A stretch of DNA of 64,000 nt from Pseudanabaena sp. UWO311 (GCF_006937785.1 NZ_SJEE01000011.1:1-64000); one strand, 5' to 3'. Shown: positions 19,805 through 29,573, counted from the first letter of the stretch. A program made the numbers and translations. The notes: generated from the sequence alone by a model not told the origin.

Positions 19805-21667
19805 TTTAGTCAACTCTTTAACAGGTGAGGTTGAAGTTGTAGACAAATCCGTTAATGCTGGAGGCTTGTCTGTTGATTTAGCCTCAGCTTTATTCTCTGA
19901 AGTTTCTTTTTTCTCAGAAGACTTATCTACAGGTTTTGTTTCTTCAGTTTTGGCTGGGAAAAATTTACTTGTATCAAAGTTGAAATTTTTGAATACATCT
20001 GTTGGAGCAGCATTTGGTTTGAACTTCTTCGGTTCCTTCTCAGGCAAAGCATCTTTGGGTGGTTCAGATTTTGGTGTTATCAGAGTTGTATTTTTAGAGA
20101 CTTCTTTGGCGGCTTCCTGAGGAGCTTCTTTAGGTGTTGTTACTTGAGGTGAGACTTTGGGTGCGATCGGTCTTCCTGGTATTGCAATAGGGGCATATTT
20201 ACTCCTAATTGGAGCAGGAACGCTCTTGACTGGTTCTACAACATTTACAGGCTTAGCCTTGGCAGATTCTGAAGTAACCTTTTCTGACTCAGTAACTGGC
20301 GTGTTTTTAGCCTTGATGGGCGCAGTTTTTACAGGTTCGGCAGACACAGGAGCATCTTTGACTTTAATTGGTTCAACCTTGACTTGTTCTGGGACTGGAA
20401 CTGCCTTAGTCGGGATAGGTTCAACCTTGACTGGCTCAGCTACTGGTGATGATTTTGTAATAATTGGTGCGGCTGGAGCAACAGGAACTACAGGAATTAC
20501 AGGAACTACAGGAACTACAGGAATTACAGATGATGCTTTATCAACAGGTTTAGTCTCTTCCTTGGGCGCATCTGCTGGCGTAGATGTGGGGCTAACAACC
20601 TCAGTTTTAGATGATTCGGTTGGCTTTTCCGTAGGAGTGACGACAGGTGCGACAGACTCAACAGGCGAAGGTATAACTTCAGGAGCAGGTGGTACATAGT
20701 CTGGGTTAACGATCGCATCGATATTTGCAATCTTTTCGCCACGGACTAGACGCGCTAGGGTGTCAGTACCATTGGGTTGATAGTTAATGACATGGGCAGT
20801 GCTGTTAAATACATTCGCGATCGCATCTCCGTCTGGTTCTAGTAATTCTAGCTTCACCCAATTTTGTCCAGTTTTGAAGCCTTTGAGATAGATTGGCTCC
20901 CAACGATCAAAGGTAAAGCTTTGTCCATCAATGGTGGCGCGAACCTGCCAATCATCGATCGCCTCATCATCTTTGCCGAGTAAATGCAAAGGTGCATTTT
21001 GGAGATAAAAATCAAGCATGATTGGCTCAGCACCATAGGTTCCAACAGGACGGCTGTAGGTTAGCAAAGGTGTTTTTGCTTCGGGAGTATTTTCGCCAGT
21101 TTTGGTCAATACATTAAAGGTAGTCTGTGCATACGCACCTTGGTTTTTGAAGCTTTCATGCCAAGGTCGCGAAGCAAAGGCTCGAATTGTATGAGTTCCC
21201 GCGCTGAGGTGATCAAATGTTGCGGTTTGATTTAGGTCGTAAATTGCTTTGTATTCTTGGTTATCCAAAGTCACATGGATATGGGGCCCTAAACCGAAAT
21301 CAGCATTTTTGAAAATTGGCAAATTTTTGACATCAAACTTCACCGACACTTGAGTGTCATTTAGTATTTCATCAGGTTTTGGGCTGATGATAATGACCTG
21401 TGGGGCATAGCTATCAAGTAGGCGACTGAGGCGTTGAATTTCCTTGGGTGGAGAGACTTCGGTGATGTTAATGCTCGATACGACTTTTTTGTCTGGAACT
21501 TTACTGACTGGCTTATTGTCACCACCGCAAGCTGTGAGGTAAAAGCACAGGGCGATCGCCATGACCAAACTGGATAACTTTTTCCAAGGGATATTTCGCC
21601 AATAAGATTGAACTCGCGAAGTCTTTGGCTTGTCTTCGGGTTGGTTAGAGTTTGCGATCGCGCTCAT
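19799..21667 (-). CDS. lipoprotein with Pro/Val/Lys-rich C-terminal half
   Basis: About 622 residues from ATG 21667 (the track start 21682 is a TTG). A basic N-terminus, hydrophobic helix and lipobox-like LTACGG indicate a membrane-anchored lipoprotein. The folded part (about 60-330) contains two Ig-like segments ('VIIISPKPDEIL ... GPHIHVTLDNQEY ... LSAGTHTIRAFASRP' and 'MLDFYLQNAPLHLLG ... DDWQVRATIDG'). The rest is low complexity with repeated (P/V)-V-K-V-E-P-I-like units and Lys/Glu/Pro-rich stretches, likely an extended wall-spanning tether. No family named with confidence. The antisense 180-aa ORF over this part is only a shadow of the repeats. Confidence 0.75.
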   Translation of the reverse strand: MSAIANSNQPEDKPKTSRVQSYWRNIPWKKLSSLVMAIALCFYLTACGGDNKPVSKVPDKKVVSSINITEVSPPKEIQRLSRLLDSYAPQVIIISPKPDEILNDTQVSVKFDVKNLPIFKNADFGLGPHIHVTLDNQEYKAIYDLNQTATFDHLSAGTHTIRAFASRPWHESFKNQGAYAQTTFNVLTKTGENTPEAKTPLLTYSRPVGTYGAEPIMLDFYLQNAPLHLLGKDDEAIDDWQVRATIDGQSFTFDRWEPIYLKGFKTGQNWVKLELLEPDGDAIANVFNSTAHVINYQPNGTDTLARLVRGEKIANIDAIVNPDYVPPAPEVIPSPVESVAPVVTPTEKPTESSKTEVVSPTSTPADAPKEETKPVDKASSVIPVVPVVPVIPVVPVAPAAPIITKSSPVAEPVKVEPIPTKAVPVPEQVKVEPIKVKDAPVSAEPVKTAPIKAKNTPVTESEKVTSESAKAKPVNVVEPVKSVPAPIRSKYAPIAIPGRPIAPKVSPQVTTPKEAPQEAAKEVSKNTTLITPKSEPPKDALPEKEPKKFKPNAAPTDVFKNFNFDTSKFFPAKTEETKPVDKSSEKKETSENKAEAKSTDKPPALTDLSTTSTSPVKELTKK

Positions 21668-21844
21668 AAAAACTATGCTCAACTCACATTACACAGGCAA
21701 ATATACCGAAAAATGAGCGCTTTGCTTGTAAAGAAACCTCATAATTTATAAAGTAATTTGCTAAAAAGTAACTATAGGTGGCTTTTTGATAAATTGCTTT
21801 ATGCTAAAAGCTATATCTTTACACGATCAACCAAGTTCTCATCA

Positions 21845-22714
21845 ATGCAAGTACGCCGCCAATCTGAAACCGCTAGTAGCAAAGGCTATGCGATCGCTGC
21901 CCTAACTGAAGCACCCCAAAACATTTTAGAAAAAATCGTTTGGCATAAGGAGCTAGAGGTTGCGCAGATGTATGCCACTGAGCCGATTGAGTCAATTAAA
22001 GCTAAATTAACTAGCGTTAGTCCGCCGCGAGATTTTTATGGCAGTTTGCAAAATTCCCCGATTAAGCCTGCCCTAATCGCCGAAGTCAAAAAAGCCTCAC
22101 CTAGCAAAGGGTTATTTCGTAAAGATTTTGATCCTATAGCGATCGCCCAAGCCTACGAACGCGGCGGTGCGAGTTGTCTCTCGGTACTAACTGATCGAGA
22201 ATTCTTTCAAGGCGGTTTTGAAAATTTGCAACTGGTGCGCCAAGCTGTTGAATTACCGTTACTTTGCAAAGAATTTATTATTGATCCCTATCAAATTTAT
22301 CTAGGGCGATCGCATGGTGCGGATGCAGTTTTATTAATCACCGCAATTCTTACTGATACTGAATTAACCTCACTGCAAGCATTAATCCATGAGTTAGGCA
22401 TGGCTGCACTAGTTGAAGTGCATACTCAAGCTGAGCTAGATCGTGTTTTACAAATTCCTGAGGTGCGCTTAATCGGGATTAATAATCGCAATTTAGAAAA
22501 TTTTGTTGTCGAGCTTGAGCAAACTAAAATTTTAATGGATAGACTAGATCCAGTAACTAGAGATAAATATCTTTGGGTGAGCGAGTCTGGCATTTATACC
22601 CGTCAAGATCTAGATTTTGTACAAAGTTGTGGAGCGAGATCTGTGCTAGTTGGCGAGTCTTTAATCAAACAAGAAAATATTGAAGATGCAATCACAAATT
22701 TGCTAGAAAAATAA
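21845..22714 (+). CDS. trpC: indole-3-glycerol phosphate synthase
   Basis: 289 residues from ATG 21845 (MQVRRQSETAS). It is a TIM-barrel enzyme closing the indole ring in tryptophan synthesis. Visible motifs: 'ILEKIVWHKELEV', catalytic Lys in LIAEVKKASPSKG, 'SVLTDREFFQGG', 'LLCKEFIIDPYQI', 'IGINNRNLENF', 'VSESGI' and 'VLVGESL'. The ORF track start at 21758 adds 29 residues unlike the family and lies in the divergent promoter region, so the internal start was chosen. No other trp genes are adjacent, as is normal in cyanobacteria. It is followed closely by a nuclease-like gene. Confidence 0.95.
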   Translation: MQVRRQSETASSKGYAIAALTEAPQNILEKIVWHKELEVAQMYATEPIESIKAKLTSVSPPRDFYGSLQNSPIKPALIAEVKKASPSKGLFRKDFDPIAIAQAYERGGASCLSVLTDREFFQGGFENLQLVRQAVELPLLCKEFIIDPYQIYLGRSHGADAVLLITAILTDTELTSLQALIHELGMAALVEVHTQAELDRVLQIPEVRLIGINNRNLENFVVELEQTKILMDRLDPVTRDKYLWVSESGIYTRQDLDFVQSCGARSVLVGESLIKQENIEDAITNLLEK

Positions 22715-22741
22715 ATCCCTAATCTTAAGAGCTAGGAATTA

Positions 22742-23395
22742 ATGGTCACAACATTAGCAATTTCTAAACATGTTAATAGTTTGCTGGAAGTAGAAAATAG
22801 ATTCTCAGCACAACAAGCTATCGGCGATCGCTTTTTCAGTGAATGCTATGAAGACTTGCCAGAGTTGACGGAACTTGAAAAAGAACGCTGCGATCGCCTG
22901 AAGGAGCGATATCTTTACCATCGTCATCATGGACATATCAGTGAAGGGTTAATTAATCAAATTGCGATCGCGCCTTTATTGGAAATGGCAAAATTTTATG
23001 ATCCACCTTTTGATATTAGATCTGAGTATCCTGTTCAAATTGAATCTATAGAATTTGATGTAGACGAAAACGAACAAACTATTTATCAAGGTCGTATTGA
23101 TACGCTTGTGATTCACAAAAAACTATGGGTGCTGGTAATCGAATCTAAAGGTCAATCGTTTAGTATCGAATCAGGCATGGCGCAGGCGCTTACTTATATG
23201 ATGAGTAGTCCCAATCAATTGCAGTCAACCTATGGATTTATTAGCAATGGTGGGTTTTCGATTTTTCTTAAGGTGACACAAGGAGAGGTTTTTCAATATC
23301 AATTCTCTAATGATTTTTCGCTATACAATCGCAATGCAAATGAATTTTTGACTGTACTTCAGATTCTTAAAAAAATCGCTCAGTTATTTCAGTAA
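22742..23395 (+). CDS. stand-alone type I restriction R-subunit-like nuclease domain
   Basis: 217 residues. The core 'IYQGRIDTLVIHKKLWVLVIESKGQSFSIESGMAQALTYM' has the PD-(D/E)XK arrangement D...E-x-K seen at the N-terminus of HsdR proteins. No helicase domain follows, so this is a stand-alone version that is common in cyanobacteria. It lies 27 bases after trpC and 2 bases before the hydrolase gene, suggesting co-transcription. No methylase or specificity gene is in the window, so a classical restriction role is unlikely. Function unknown beyond a probable nuclease fold. Confidence 0.7.
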   Translation: MVTTLAISKHVNSLLEVENRFSAQQAIGDRFFSECYEDLPELTELEKERCDRLKERYLYHRHHGHISEGLINQIAIAPLLEMAKFYDPPFDIRSEYPVQIESIEFDVDENEQTIYQGRIDTLVIHKKLWVLVIESKGQSFSIESGMAQALTYMMSSPNQLQSTYGFISNGGFSIFLKVTQGEVFQYQFSNDFSLYNRNANEFLTVLQILKKIAQLFQ

Positions 23396-23397
23396 AA

Positions 23398-24276
23398 ATG
23401 AACCCGAATTTACAGTCAGTATTGCAAATATTACAAAAGTTTTTATTGCCAGTTGGTCGTATTCTGGTGCTTGCTTACATTGGCTTGGCGATCGCTTTAT
23501 ATCTCGGACAATCAAACCTAGTCTATATGCCGAGTCAAGAGCTAATAGATACGCCTGCAACCATAGGCTTAAAATTTGATGATGTACAGCTCACAACTAA
23601 AGATAATGTCAATTTAGATTCTTGGTTTGTGCCAGCTAAAGATAACGATCAAATTGGTAAAGGTGTGATTTTGTTTTGTCATGGCAATGGTGGCAATATT
23701 GGCAATCGTGTTAGTTATTTACCAATTTTTAAAGATTTGGGGCTTGCTACTTTCCTGTTTGATTATCGAGGCTATGGCAAAAGTGAGGGTAAACCCAGCG
23801 AAGAAGGAACCTATAACGATGTCGAAACTGCGTGGCAATATCTCACTCAAGAGAAACAAATTCCACCTCAAAAAATTATTATCTACGGTGAATCATTAGG
23901 AGGTGCGATCGCCTCTTACTTAGCTCAGAAAATCTCACAACAAGATGGTAAAAATTCAGCAGGTGGTTTGATTCTTGCTTCAACATTTACCTCGATTAGC
24001 GATCGCGCTGCTGAGCTTTATCCATTTTTGCCAATTCGGTTTCTCTCTCGATTTTCCTACAACTCCATTGATCGCTTACCCAGCATCAAAATTCCTGTTT
24101 TAATTATTCATAGCTCCGATGATGAAATCATTCCCTTTCATCATGGCGATCGCAATTTTCAAGCAGCCAATCAGCCCAAAAAACTAGTTAAACTACGTGG
24201 CGATCATAACGGTGGCTTCCTAGACTCTCTCGAAACCTATCGCAAGGGGCTTAAGGAATTTATCCAAAGTATATAA
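23398..24276 (+). CDS. alpha/beta hydrolase, membrane-anchored (BEM46/ABHD13-like)
   Basis: 292 residues. An N-terminal hydrophobic helix (about 15-38) likely anchors it. The hydrolase core shows the oxyanion 'LFCHGNGGNIGNR', 'LFDYRGYGKSEGKPSEEG', nucleophile elbow IIYGESLGGAIAS (Ser), acid 'IHSSDDEIIP' and His in 'LRGDHNGGF'. This is the family of yeast BEM46 and human ABHD13; the substrate is not known. The start codon lies 2 bases after the upstream stop, so translation is probably coupled. Downstream comes a long inverted heptamer repeat. Confidence 0.85.
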   Translation: MNPNLQSVLQILQKFLLPVGRILVLAYIGLAIALYLGQSNLVYMPSQELIDTPATIGLKFDDVQLTTKDNVNLDSWFVPAKDNDQIGKGVILFCHGNGGNIGNRVSYLPIFKDLGLATFLFDYRGYGKSEGKPSEEGTYNDVETAWQYLTQEKQIPPQKIIIYGESLGGAIASYLAQKISQQDGKNSAGGLILASTFTSISDRAAELYPFLPIRFLSRFSYNSIDRLPSIKIPVLIIHSSDDEIIPFHHGDRNFQAANQPKKLVKLRGDHNGGFLDSLETYRKGLKEFIQSI

Positions 24277-24296
24277 TTGTGGACATCGTAAACAAA

Positions 24297-24360
24297 AATT
24301 ACGAATTACGAATTACGAATTATCAAAGAGATTTCAATTCGTAATTCGTAATTCGTAATT
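24297..24360. repeat. inverted array of ACGAATT heptamers
   Basis: Three ACGAATT heptamers in tandem (24301-24321) face three AATTCGT heptamers (24336-24356), giving perfect 25-base arms around a 14-base loop. It resembles the heptameric tandem repeats common in cyanobacterial spacers, here turned into a hairpin. It may end the upstream transcript. Confidence 0.85.
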
Positions 24361-24378
24361 ATCAATTCAGGAATATCC

Positions 24379-24780
24379 GTGCTGTTAGGTTTCGATCCAG
24401 GAAAACAAAAATGTGGTGTCGCTGTCATGGGCTTAGATCGCAAGATTCACTTTCAGGCTGTTATTCTAAGCAAAGATGCGATCGCTAAAGTTGGTGGCTT
24501 ATTAGATAGCTATCCCATTTCGCTGATGGTGATGGGTGATCAAACTGCCTCTAAGCAATGGAAAGCTGAACTACAGTCAACATTCCCAGATTTGCGAATC
24601 ATCACCGTTGACGAGCGTTATAGCAGTGAAGAGGCTCGCCTACGATTTTGGGAGATTTATCCCGCACAAGGCTTAATGAAATTAGTCCCACTTGGAATGC
24701 GATCGCCTGATCGCCCTATTGATGACATTGTTGCCATTATCCTAATTGAACGATATCTCAGTCGCCTAATTAGCTCATAA
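24379..24780 (+). CDS. RNase H-fold protein related to YqgF/RuvC
   Basis: 133 residues starting with GTG. The N-terminal 'LLGFDPGKQKCGVAVMG' is the nuclease-fold Asp motif of the RuvC/YqgF group; 'LMVMGDQTAS', 'ITVDERYSSEEARLRF' and 'PDRPIDDIVAIILIERYL' supply the further acidic positions. True YqgF matures pre-16S rRNA; this cyanobacterial relative is shorter in its middle and its substrate is unknown. It stands alone between a heptamer hairpin and a 24-bp terminator hairpin. Confidence 0.75.
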   Translation: MLLGFDPGKQKCGVAVMGLDRKIHFQAVILSKDAIAKVGGLLDSYPISLMVMGDQTASKQWKAELQSTFPDLRIITVDERYSSEEARLRFWEIYPAQGLMKLVPLGMRSPDRPIDDIVAIILIERYLSRLISS

Positions 24781-24791
24781 GTACTAAATTG

Positions 24792-24842
24792 CCCAAACCC
24801 GTAAAGTTGCGCCCCGCAGGGGCGCAACTTTACGGGTTTGGG
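24792..24842 (+). terminator. 24-bp perfect hairpin
   Basis: Arms CCCAAACCCGTAAAGTTGCG + CCCC and exact complement, loop GCA, 12 bases after the upstream stop codon; a weak T-rich tail follows. A terminator by position. Confidence 0.75.
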
Positions 24843-24917
24843 TTTGTAATTAATTATGCCTAGCTACTCAGACAAGAAAATATCTTGCTTCACGAGATAT
24901 TTTCTCTAAAAGTTTTG

Positions 24918-24951
24918 TCAAGCTTCGTAAAGTAACGTTAAGTAAGCTTGA
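24918..24951. promoter_or_regulatory. dyad upstream of psaD
   Basis: TCAAGCTT-N18-AAGCTTGA about 75 bases before the psaD ATG, with AACGTT inside. The symmetry suggests a regulator site. I could not match it to the HLR1 consensus. Confidence 0.35.
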
Positions 24952-25024
24952 AGCAGGGGTATATAGAAATGATATCTTTGCTCTTGATATCAAAAGCATA
25001 TACGCAATTTGGGAGAACATCTCA

Positions 25025-25468
25025 ATGTCAGAAGAAACAGCAACCTTTACTGCACCTGCCCCTAAAGGCAAAACCCCTATCTGGGGTGGTAGCACAGGTG
25101 GTTTGCTCAACTCCGCCTTCACCGAAGAAAAGTACTTAATCTCTTGGAATAGCCCAAAAGAGCAAGTATTTGAAATGCCCACAGGCGGCGCTGCAACTAT
25201 GGTCAGTGGCGACAACTTGCTTTACTTAGCTAAGAAAGAGCAAGCCCTTGCTTTGGGTACACAGTTGCGTAAATTTAAGATCACCAATTACAAAATTTGG
25301 CGCGAATTTCCTAATGGCGACCAAGTTTATCTACATCCTAGCGATGGTGTATTCCCTGAGAAGGTGAATGCTGGTCGTGTTGCCGCTAATAGCGTCAGCC
25401 GCAAGATTGGTGATAATCCTAATCCTATAAGCGTCAAGTTTACAGGTAAGGCAACTTACGATGTCTAA
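25025..25468 (+). CDS. psaD: photosystem I subunit II (PsaD)
   Basis: 147 residues. This stromal subunit docks ferredoxin on photosystem I. It shows the typical '[12 protein letters not shown] ... [27 protein letters not shown]' N-terminus, '[24 protein letters not shown]' and '[27 protein letters not shown]', and the basic ferredoxin-facing stretch near Lys residues. Length is normal. A long leader of more than 150 bases precedes it. The terminator hairpin at 25515-25554 follows, so it is monocistronic. Confidence 0.97.
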   Translation: MSEETATFTAPAPKGKTPIWGGSTGGLLNSAFTEEKYLISWNSPKEQVFEMPTGGAATMVSGDNLLYLAKKEQALALGTQLRKFKITNYKIWREFPNGDQVYLHPSDGVFPEKVNAGRVAANSVSRKIGDNPNPISVKFTGKATYDV

Positions 25469-25514
25469 TTAATGGCCTTGGCTATTAATACCGCTCTCAT
25501 TTATTTTTATTTTC

Positions 25515-25554
25515 ACAAAAGCTAATGCGATCTAGCGATCTCATTAGCTTTTGT
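25515..25554 (+). terminator. psaD terminator
   Basis: ACAAAAGCTAATG and its complement form a 13-bp stem around a 14-base inner region, ending in TTTTGTTT. Confidence 0.75.
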
Positions 25555-25840
25555 TTGTCAAGGCGGTTTTCGATCAAGCGAACCACAATAAATTTGTGAA
25601 CGCATTGCTTTGCAACACCTTCACAAATTTATTGGTTTGCTCATGATTCCAAAGCACTGCGAGTCTCATTAAAATAGGTAGATGGCACTTGTGCCATCTA
25701 CCTATTTGCTTTTGTAATTAATCTCATAACTTTGTCGAATCTACCTTTAGCGGTATAGCTTATTAAGAAATATAAAGTAATATTAATTCAAATAAAGATT
25801 CTTAACGTTTAGAAATCAGAACACAAAGGAGACAACTGCA
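25555..25840. other. spacer between psaD and the HLIP gene
   Basis: Contains two more hairpins: 25587-25633 (AATAAATTTGTGAA arms with an inner TTGC-TTT-GCAA) and 25672-25707 (17-bp perfect stem, loop TT). The last 130 bases are AT-rich and must hold the promoter of the HLIP gene. No ORF seen. Confidence 0.6.
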
Positions 25841-25987
25841 ATGTCCGATTCTACAGAGCCTAAATTTGGTTTTAATAACTTCGCTGAAACTTGGAACGGT
25901 CGTCTTGCAATGCTAGGATTCGTTATCGGTTTGGCAACAGAATTAATCACTGGACAAGGCATTCTTACTCAAATTGGCTTGATGTAA
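25841..25987 (+). CDS. high-light-inducible protein (single-helix LHC-like)
   Basis: 48 residues, not in the ORF track. 'FNNFAETWNGRLAMLGFVIGLATELITGQG' is the chlorophyll-binding helix with the ExxNGRxAMxGF motif of HLIPs/SCPs, which bind chlorophyll and carotenoid and protect photosystem II assembly. A good ribosome site AAAGGAG lies 8 bases before the ATG. It is the first of two HLIPs in the window (other at 49377). Monocistronic: a terminator hairpin follows 15 bases after the stop. Confidence 0.93.
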   Translation: MSDSTEPKFGFNNFAETWNGRLAMLGFVIGLATELITGQGILTQIGLM

Positions 25988-26002
25988 TTTCATCACATAA
26001 GT

Positions 26003-26039
26003 AAACAAAAAGGGAGCACTTAGCGCTCCCTTTTTGTTT
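26003..26039. terminator. bidirectional terminator
   Basis: AAACAAAAAGGGAGC and complement, loop of 7 (ACTTAGC), between the HLIP gene and the convergent ATP-grasp gene; T-run on both strands. Confidence 0.9.
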
Positions 26040-26041
26040 GC

Positions 26042-26878
26042 TTATGCGCATTCCAAATATCTTAAAATCTTTTGGAAAAGCCCTATGATCGGCTCTTCTC
26101 CATTATCTCGAATAAAAATATCAAAATTTGGATGCGAATTCGCCTCAATCAGCCAGTAAACACCGCGATCATCTATTGCAACATCTAGCCCTACATAAGC
26201 GATCGCTGGCATCTTCTGGAAAATTGGTTTGATAAACTCATCGATCGCTGCAATAGTTTCGTGATTACTAACTTGTTTCGCGATCGCCCCTTCCCAATGC
26301 AAAGGACTGAGATTTCCTGTAAACTCAGCCTGCGAAATATCTTTGTCATACAGAACTATTTGCTCATGATTGAGACATACGGAGCGATATTCTTTAACGA
26401 TATTAATTGGCTCCTGTACTAGAGCAACATAGTCATAGTTTTTGCTATTAACATTAAAAATCACATCTAAAGCACTCCGAATCTGTAGCAAATCAAAACA
26501 CTTAAAGACATTATTCCCCCCCGATCCCCGATTCCGCTTTACAATGATTGGCAACTCAAAGTTGCTTTCAATCTCTGCAATAATTTCCTCGATAGTCGAG
26601 AATTGTAAGTACTCTTTGTATTTCTGATCACAATAGGGTGAGATAAAAGACAACGTGCGAGGCATCTTCACGATATCTTGAAATACCTGATAAAAATATT
26701 GCTTATCCTTAAAGATTTCCGCTATAGATTGCGGCGTGAGAGGGGTTGAATAGTTGGTAAAGTAATATTCGCGATCGCTGAGTTTAATCTTAACTAGATT
26801 CTGATTCGGATGCAAAATCTCATATTCAATGGATAGCTTTTTACAAGCTTCCAATAACATTTTGATGTTTGTGAGCAT
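26042..26878 (-). CDS. ATP-grasp family protein
   Basis: 278 residues. The ATP-grasp core is visible: 'LPIIVKRNRGSGGNNVFKC' (nucleotide-binding loop), 'ALVQEPINIVKEYRSVCL' and 'IAYVGLDVAIDDRGVYWLIEANSHPNF' with the metal-binding D and E-x-N. The nearest relatives in style are RimK-like ligases and other small carboxylate-amine ligases; the substrate is not identifiable from sequence. It lies downstream of alaS in the same direction, separated by a terminator, so it probably has its own promoter. Ends on the shared terminator with the HLIP gene. Confidence 0.75.
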   Translation of the reverse strand: MLTNIKMLLEACKKLSIEYEILHPNQNLVKIKLSDREYYFTNYSTPLTPQSIAEIFKDKQYFYQVFQDIVKMPRTLSFISPYCDQKYKEYLQFSTIEEIIAEIESNFELPIIVKRNRGSGGNNVFKCFDLLQIRSALDVIFNVNSKNYDYVALVQEPINIVKEYRSVCLNHEQIVLYDKDISQAEFTGNLSPLHWEGAIAKQVSNHETIAAIDEFIKPIFQKMPAIAYVGLDVAIDDRGVYWLIEANSHPNFDIFIRDNGEEPIIGLFQKILRYLECA

Positions 26879-26904
26879 ATTTACTTGATTCTATTTCAAA
26901 AAAT

Positions 26905-26929
26905 AGAGGAGGCTCAAAGTGCCTCCTCT
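26905..26929 (-). terminator. alaS terminator
   Basis: AGAGGAGGC-N7-GCCTCCTCT just after the alaS stop on the minus strand, followed leftward by a T-run (ATTTTTTG). Confidence 0.85.
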
Positions 26930-26936
26930 CCAACTT

Positions 26937-29573
26937 TTAAGCTAGCGTATTTCTGAGCTGAGCTTCAGCAGCTTCTAGAGCTTCGGGCAACTTACTGGCA
27001 TCTTTACCACCTGCTTGAGCGAGGTTGGGGCGACCGCCGCCGCCGCCACCGCAAATTTTAGCGATCGCACCAATAAATTTACCAGCTTGTAAACCCTTAG
27101 CAATTACTTCCTTACTGAAAGAAGCAACCAGCGTAACTTTGCCATCATCAGTAAAAGAACCTAGTACTACTGCACTATGTCCAAGTTTTGCAGAGAGCTT
27201 TTCGGCAGCCGCTTTGAGAGCTTCTGCTTCGATGTCAGGAAGTTGAGCAACCAGAATTTTAAATTCGCCGACGGGTTCAGCTTCATGAATGAGAGTATCA
27301 GCCTTGACTAGAGCTAATTCCTGTTTGAGATGTTCGACTTCCTTCTGAGCAGTTTTTAGCTCATGTTGCAAACCTGTAATCCGATCGCTAATTTCTTCAG
27401 GCTTGATTTTAAAGCGATCGCTTAAATCCTTAGCAATATTGTCGCGCAGAGTTAGATATTCCAAAACTGCCTGACCTGCGATCGCCTCAATTCGACGTAC
27501 ACCAGAGGCAACACCTGCTTCAGAAATGATTTTGAATAGTCCAATTTCGCTCGTGTTTTTTACATGCGTTCCTCCGCAAAGTTCCATTGATACATTAGGA
27601 ATATCCATAACGCGGACTTCTGCACCATATTTTTCACCAAACATCGCGATCGCACCTTTGGCTTTTGCTTCGGCGATCGGCAATACTTCGATTACTGATT
27701 CATGGGCTTCGGAGATCCAGTTATTGATCTGCAATTCGATTTGCTGAAGCTCTTCAGTAGTGACCGCTCGATTGAGATTAAAGTCAAAACGCAGGCGATC
27801 GCTATCAACTAAGGAACCTGCTTGAGAAACATTAGGATCAACGATTTTCTTTAGGGCTGCTTGTAACAGGTGTGTGGCAGTGTGGTGCGCCTGAATGCGC
27901 CGACGTTCAGATACTGCAACTTGAGCATTGACGTTATCACCAACAGCAATTTCGCCACGTTCTACTTGTCCAATGTGAATGAATAGATCGGCTTGCTTCT
28001 GGACATCATTAACCTTAGCGATCGCTTCACCAATAGCGAGATAACCCGTATCACCAACCTGTCCACCTGATTCGGCATAGAAAGGAGTGCGATCTAAAAC
28101 AATTTGAACTTTGCTACCAGCGATCGCTGTTTTTACCAATTCACCATTAACGAGAATTGCTTTAATTGTGGTGGTGCTACTGAGTTCCGTATAGCCAAGA
28201 AATTCAGTAGCACCAATTTCTTTAGCAATATTCACCCAGCTATCTTTCGCCATTAGATCAATATCTTCATGGGCAGCTTGCGATCGCTCCTGTTGCTTCT
28301 TCATTTCCGACTCGAAGCCGACCGCATCAACAGTAAAGCCTTCTTCTTCGGCGATTTCTTGGGTTAATTCAAGTGGAAATCCGTAAGTATCATAGAGAGT
28401 GAAAGCATCTACGCCCGAAATCGTCTTGCCAGATTGCACTTCAGCTTTTGTAAGAATCTCTTCAAGCAGCTTTTCTCCACGTTCTAGGGTTTGTAAAAAG
28501 CGAACTTCTTCGATTTTGATCTCATCTTTGATTATTTGCTCTCTTTCGCGAGTATTGGCATAAACGGATTCTGAAAGTGCGATCGCCACTTCGGCAACTT
28601 CAGACGCAAATGTGCCTGAGATACCTATCAACCGCCCATGACGAACTACGCGACGCAAGAGACGACGCATAATGTAACCTCTTCCTACATTCGATGCATT
28701 GATGCCATCGGCAATCATATGGACAACGGAGCGAACATGATCGCCAATCACCTTTAGCGAAGTTTTTACTTTTTCATCGCTCTGATGATAATCAATTCCT
28801 GCAATATCCGCAGCTTTTTTGATGATTGGGAAGATTAAATCTGTCTCGTAGTTATTGGGAACAGCCTGCAAAACCTGTGCCATGCGCTCTAAGCCCAAGC
28901 CTGTATCAATATTTTGCTTCTTTAGTTTTGTAAGATTGCCAGCCGCGTCACGATTTAACTCCATGAACACGAGGTTATAAATCTCTAAAAAGCGTGAATC
29001 ATCTTCCAAATCAATCGCATCGTCACCCAATTCAGGATGAAAATCATAATAGATTTCTGAACAAGGCCCACAAGGCCCAGTCGCACCCGAAGCCCAGAAG
29101 TTATCATCGCCCATTCGTTGAATTCGATGAGCAGGAATGCCGATCGCATCGCGCCAAATCGCAAAGGCATCTTCATCGGTGTGATAGACGCTGACAACTA
29201 GGCGATCGGGTGGTAGTTGAAATACTTTAGTGACTAATTCCCATCCCCAAGCGATCGCTTCTTTTTTGAAATAGTCGCCAAAACTGAAATTCCCTAACAT
29301 TTCAAAAAATGTGTGGTGACGCGCCGTTCTACCGACATTCTCGATGTCATTGGTACGAATACATTTTTGAGAGGTGGTAGCGCGAGGAACCTCAGGCTCT
29401 TGTTGGCCTAAAAAAATCGGCTTAAATGGTAGCATTCCCGCGATCGTTAGTAGCACTGTAGGATCAGCAGGTACGAGTGATGCGCTAGGCATTACCTTGT
29501 GACCGCGCTCCTCAAAGAAATTGAGAAACTTCGCGCGGATTTCAGCACCAGTAAGAGAGGGAAGGCTAGCCAT
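26937..29573 (-). CDS. alaS: alanyl-tRNA synthetase
   Basis: 878 residues from ATG 29573 ([17 protein letters not shown]); the track start at 29624 is a TTG with an atypical 17-residue lead. Class II aminoacylation domain: '[17 protein letters not shown]', '[22 protein letters not shown]', 'DTGLGLERM'. Editing domain zinc ligands are in '[12 protein letters not shown]' and 'CGGTHV'. A coiled-coil region (about 715-765) and a Gly-rich C-Ala domain '[15 protein letters not shown]' complete it. Length normal. Stands alone between its terminator and a repeat-rich spacer. Confidence 0.97.
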   Translation of the reverse strand: MASLPSLTGAEIRAKFLNFFEERGHKVMPSASLVPADPTVLLTIAGMLPFKPIFLGQQEPEVPRATTSQKCIRTNDIENVGRTARHHTFFEMLGNFSFGDYFKKEAIAWGWELVTKVFQLPPDRLVVSVYHTDEDAFAIWRDAIGIPAHRIQRMGDDNFWASGATGPCGPCSEIYYDFHPELGDDAIDLEDDSRFLEIYNLVFMELNRDAAGNLTKLKKQNIDTGLGLERMAQVLQAVPNNYETDLIFPIIKKAADIAGIDYHQSDEKVKTSLKVIGDHVRSVVHMIADGINASNVGRGYIMRRLLRRVVRHGRLIGISGTFASEVAEVAIALSESVYANTREREQIIKDEIKIEEVRFLQTLERGEKLLEEILTKAEVQSGKTISGVDAFTLYDTYGFPLELTQEIAEEEGFTVDAVGFESEMKKQQERSQAAHEDIDLMAKDSWVNIAKEIGATEFLGYTELSSTTTIKAILVNGELVKTAIAGSKVQIVLDRTPFYAESGGQVGDTGYLAIGEAIAKVNDVQKQADLFIHIGQVERGEIAVGDNVNAQVAVSERRRIQAHHTATHLLQAALKKIVDPNVSQAGSLVDSDRLRFDFNLNRAVTTEELQQIELQINNWISEAHESVIEVLPIAEAKAKGAIAMFGEKYGAEVRVMDIPNVSMELCGGTHVKNTSEIGLFKIISEAGVASGVRRIEAIAGQAVLEYLTLRDNIAKDLSDRFKIKPEEISDRITGLQHELKTAQKEVEHLKQELALVKADTLIHEAEPVGEFKILVAQLPDIEAEALKAAAEKLSAKLGHSAVVLGSFTDDGKVTLVASFSKEVIAKGLQAGKFIGAIAKICGGGGGGRPNLAQAGGKDASKLPEALEAAEAQLRNTLA

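Noticed and set aside
20157-20699. 180-aa Gly/Thr-rich + strand ORF
   Set aside because: It is the antisense of the Pro/Val/Lys-rich repeat region of the lipoprotein; its regular look comes from those repeats.
24297-24360. Possible CRISPR array
   Set aside because: Units are 7 bases and contiguous, with no spacers; no cas genes are in the window.
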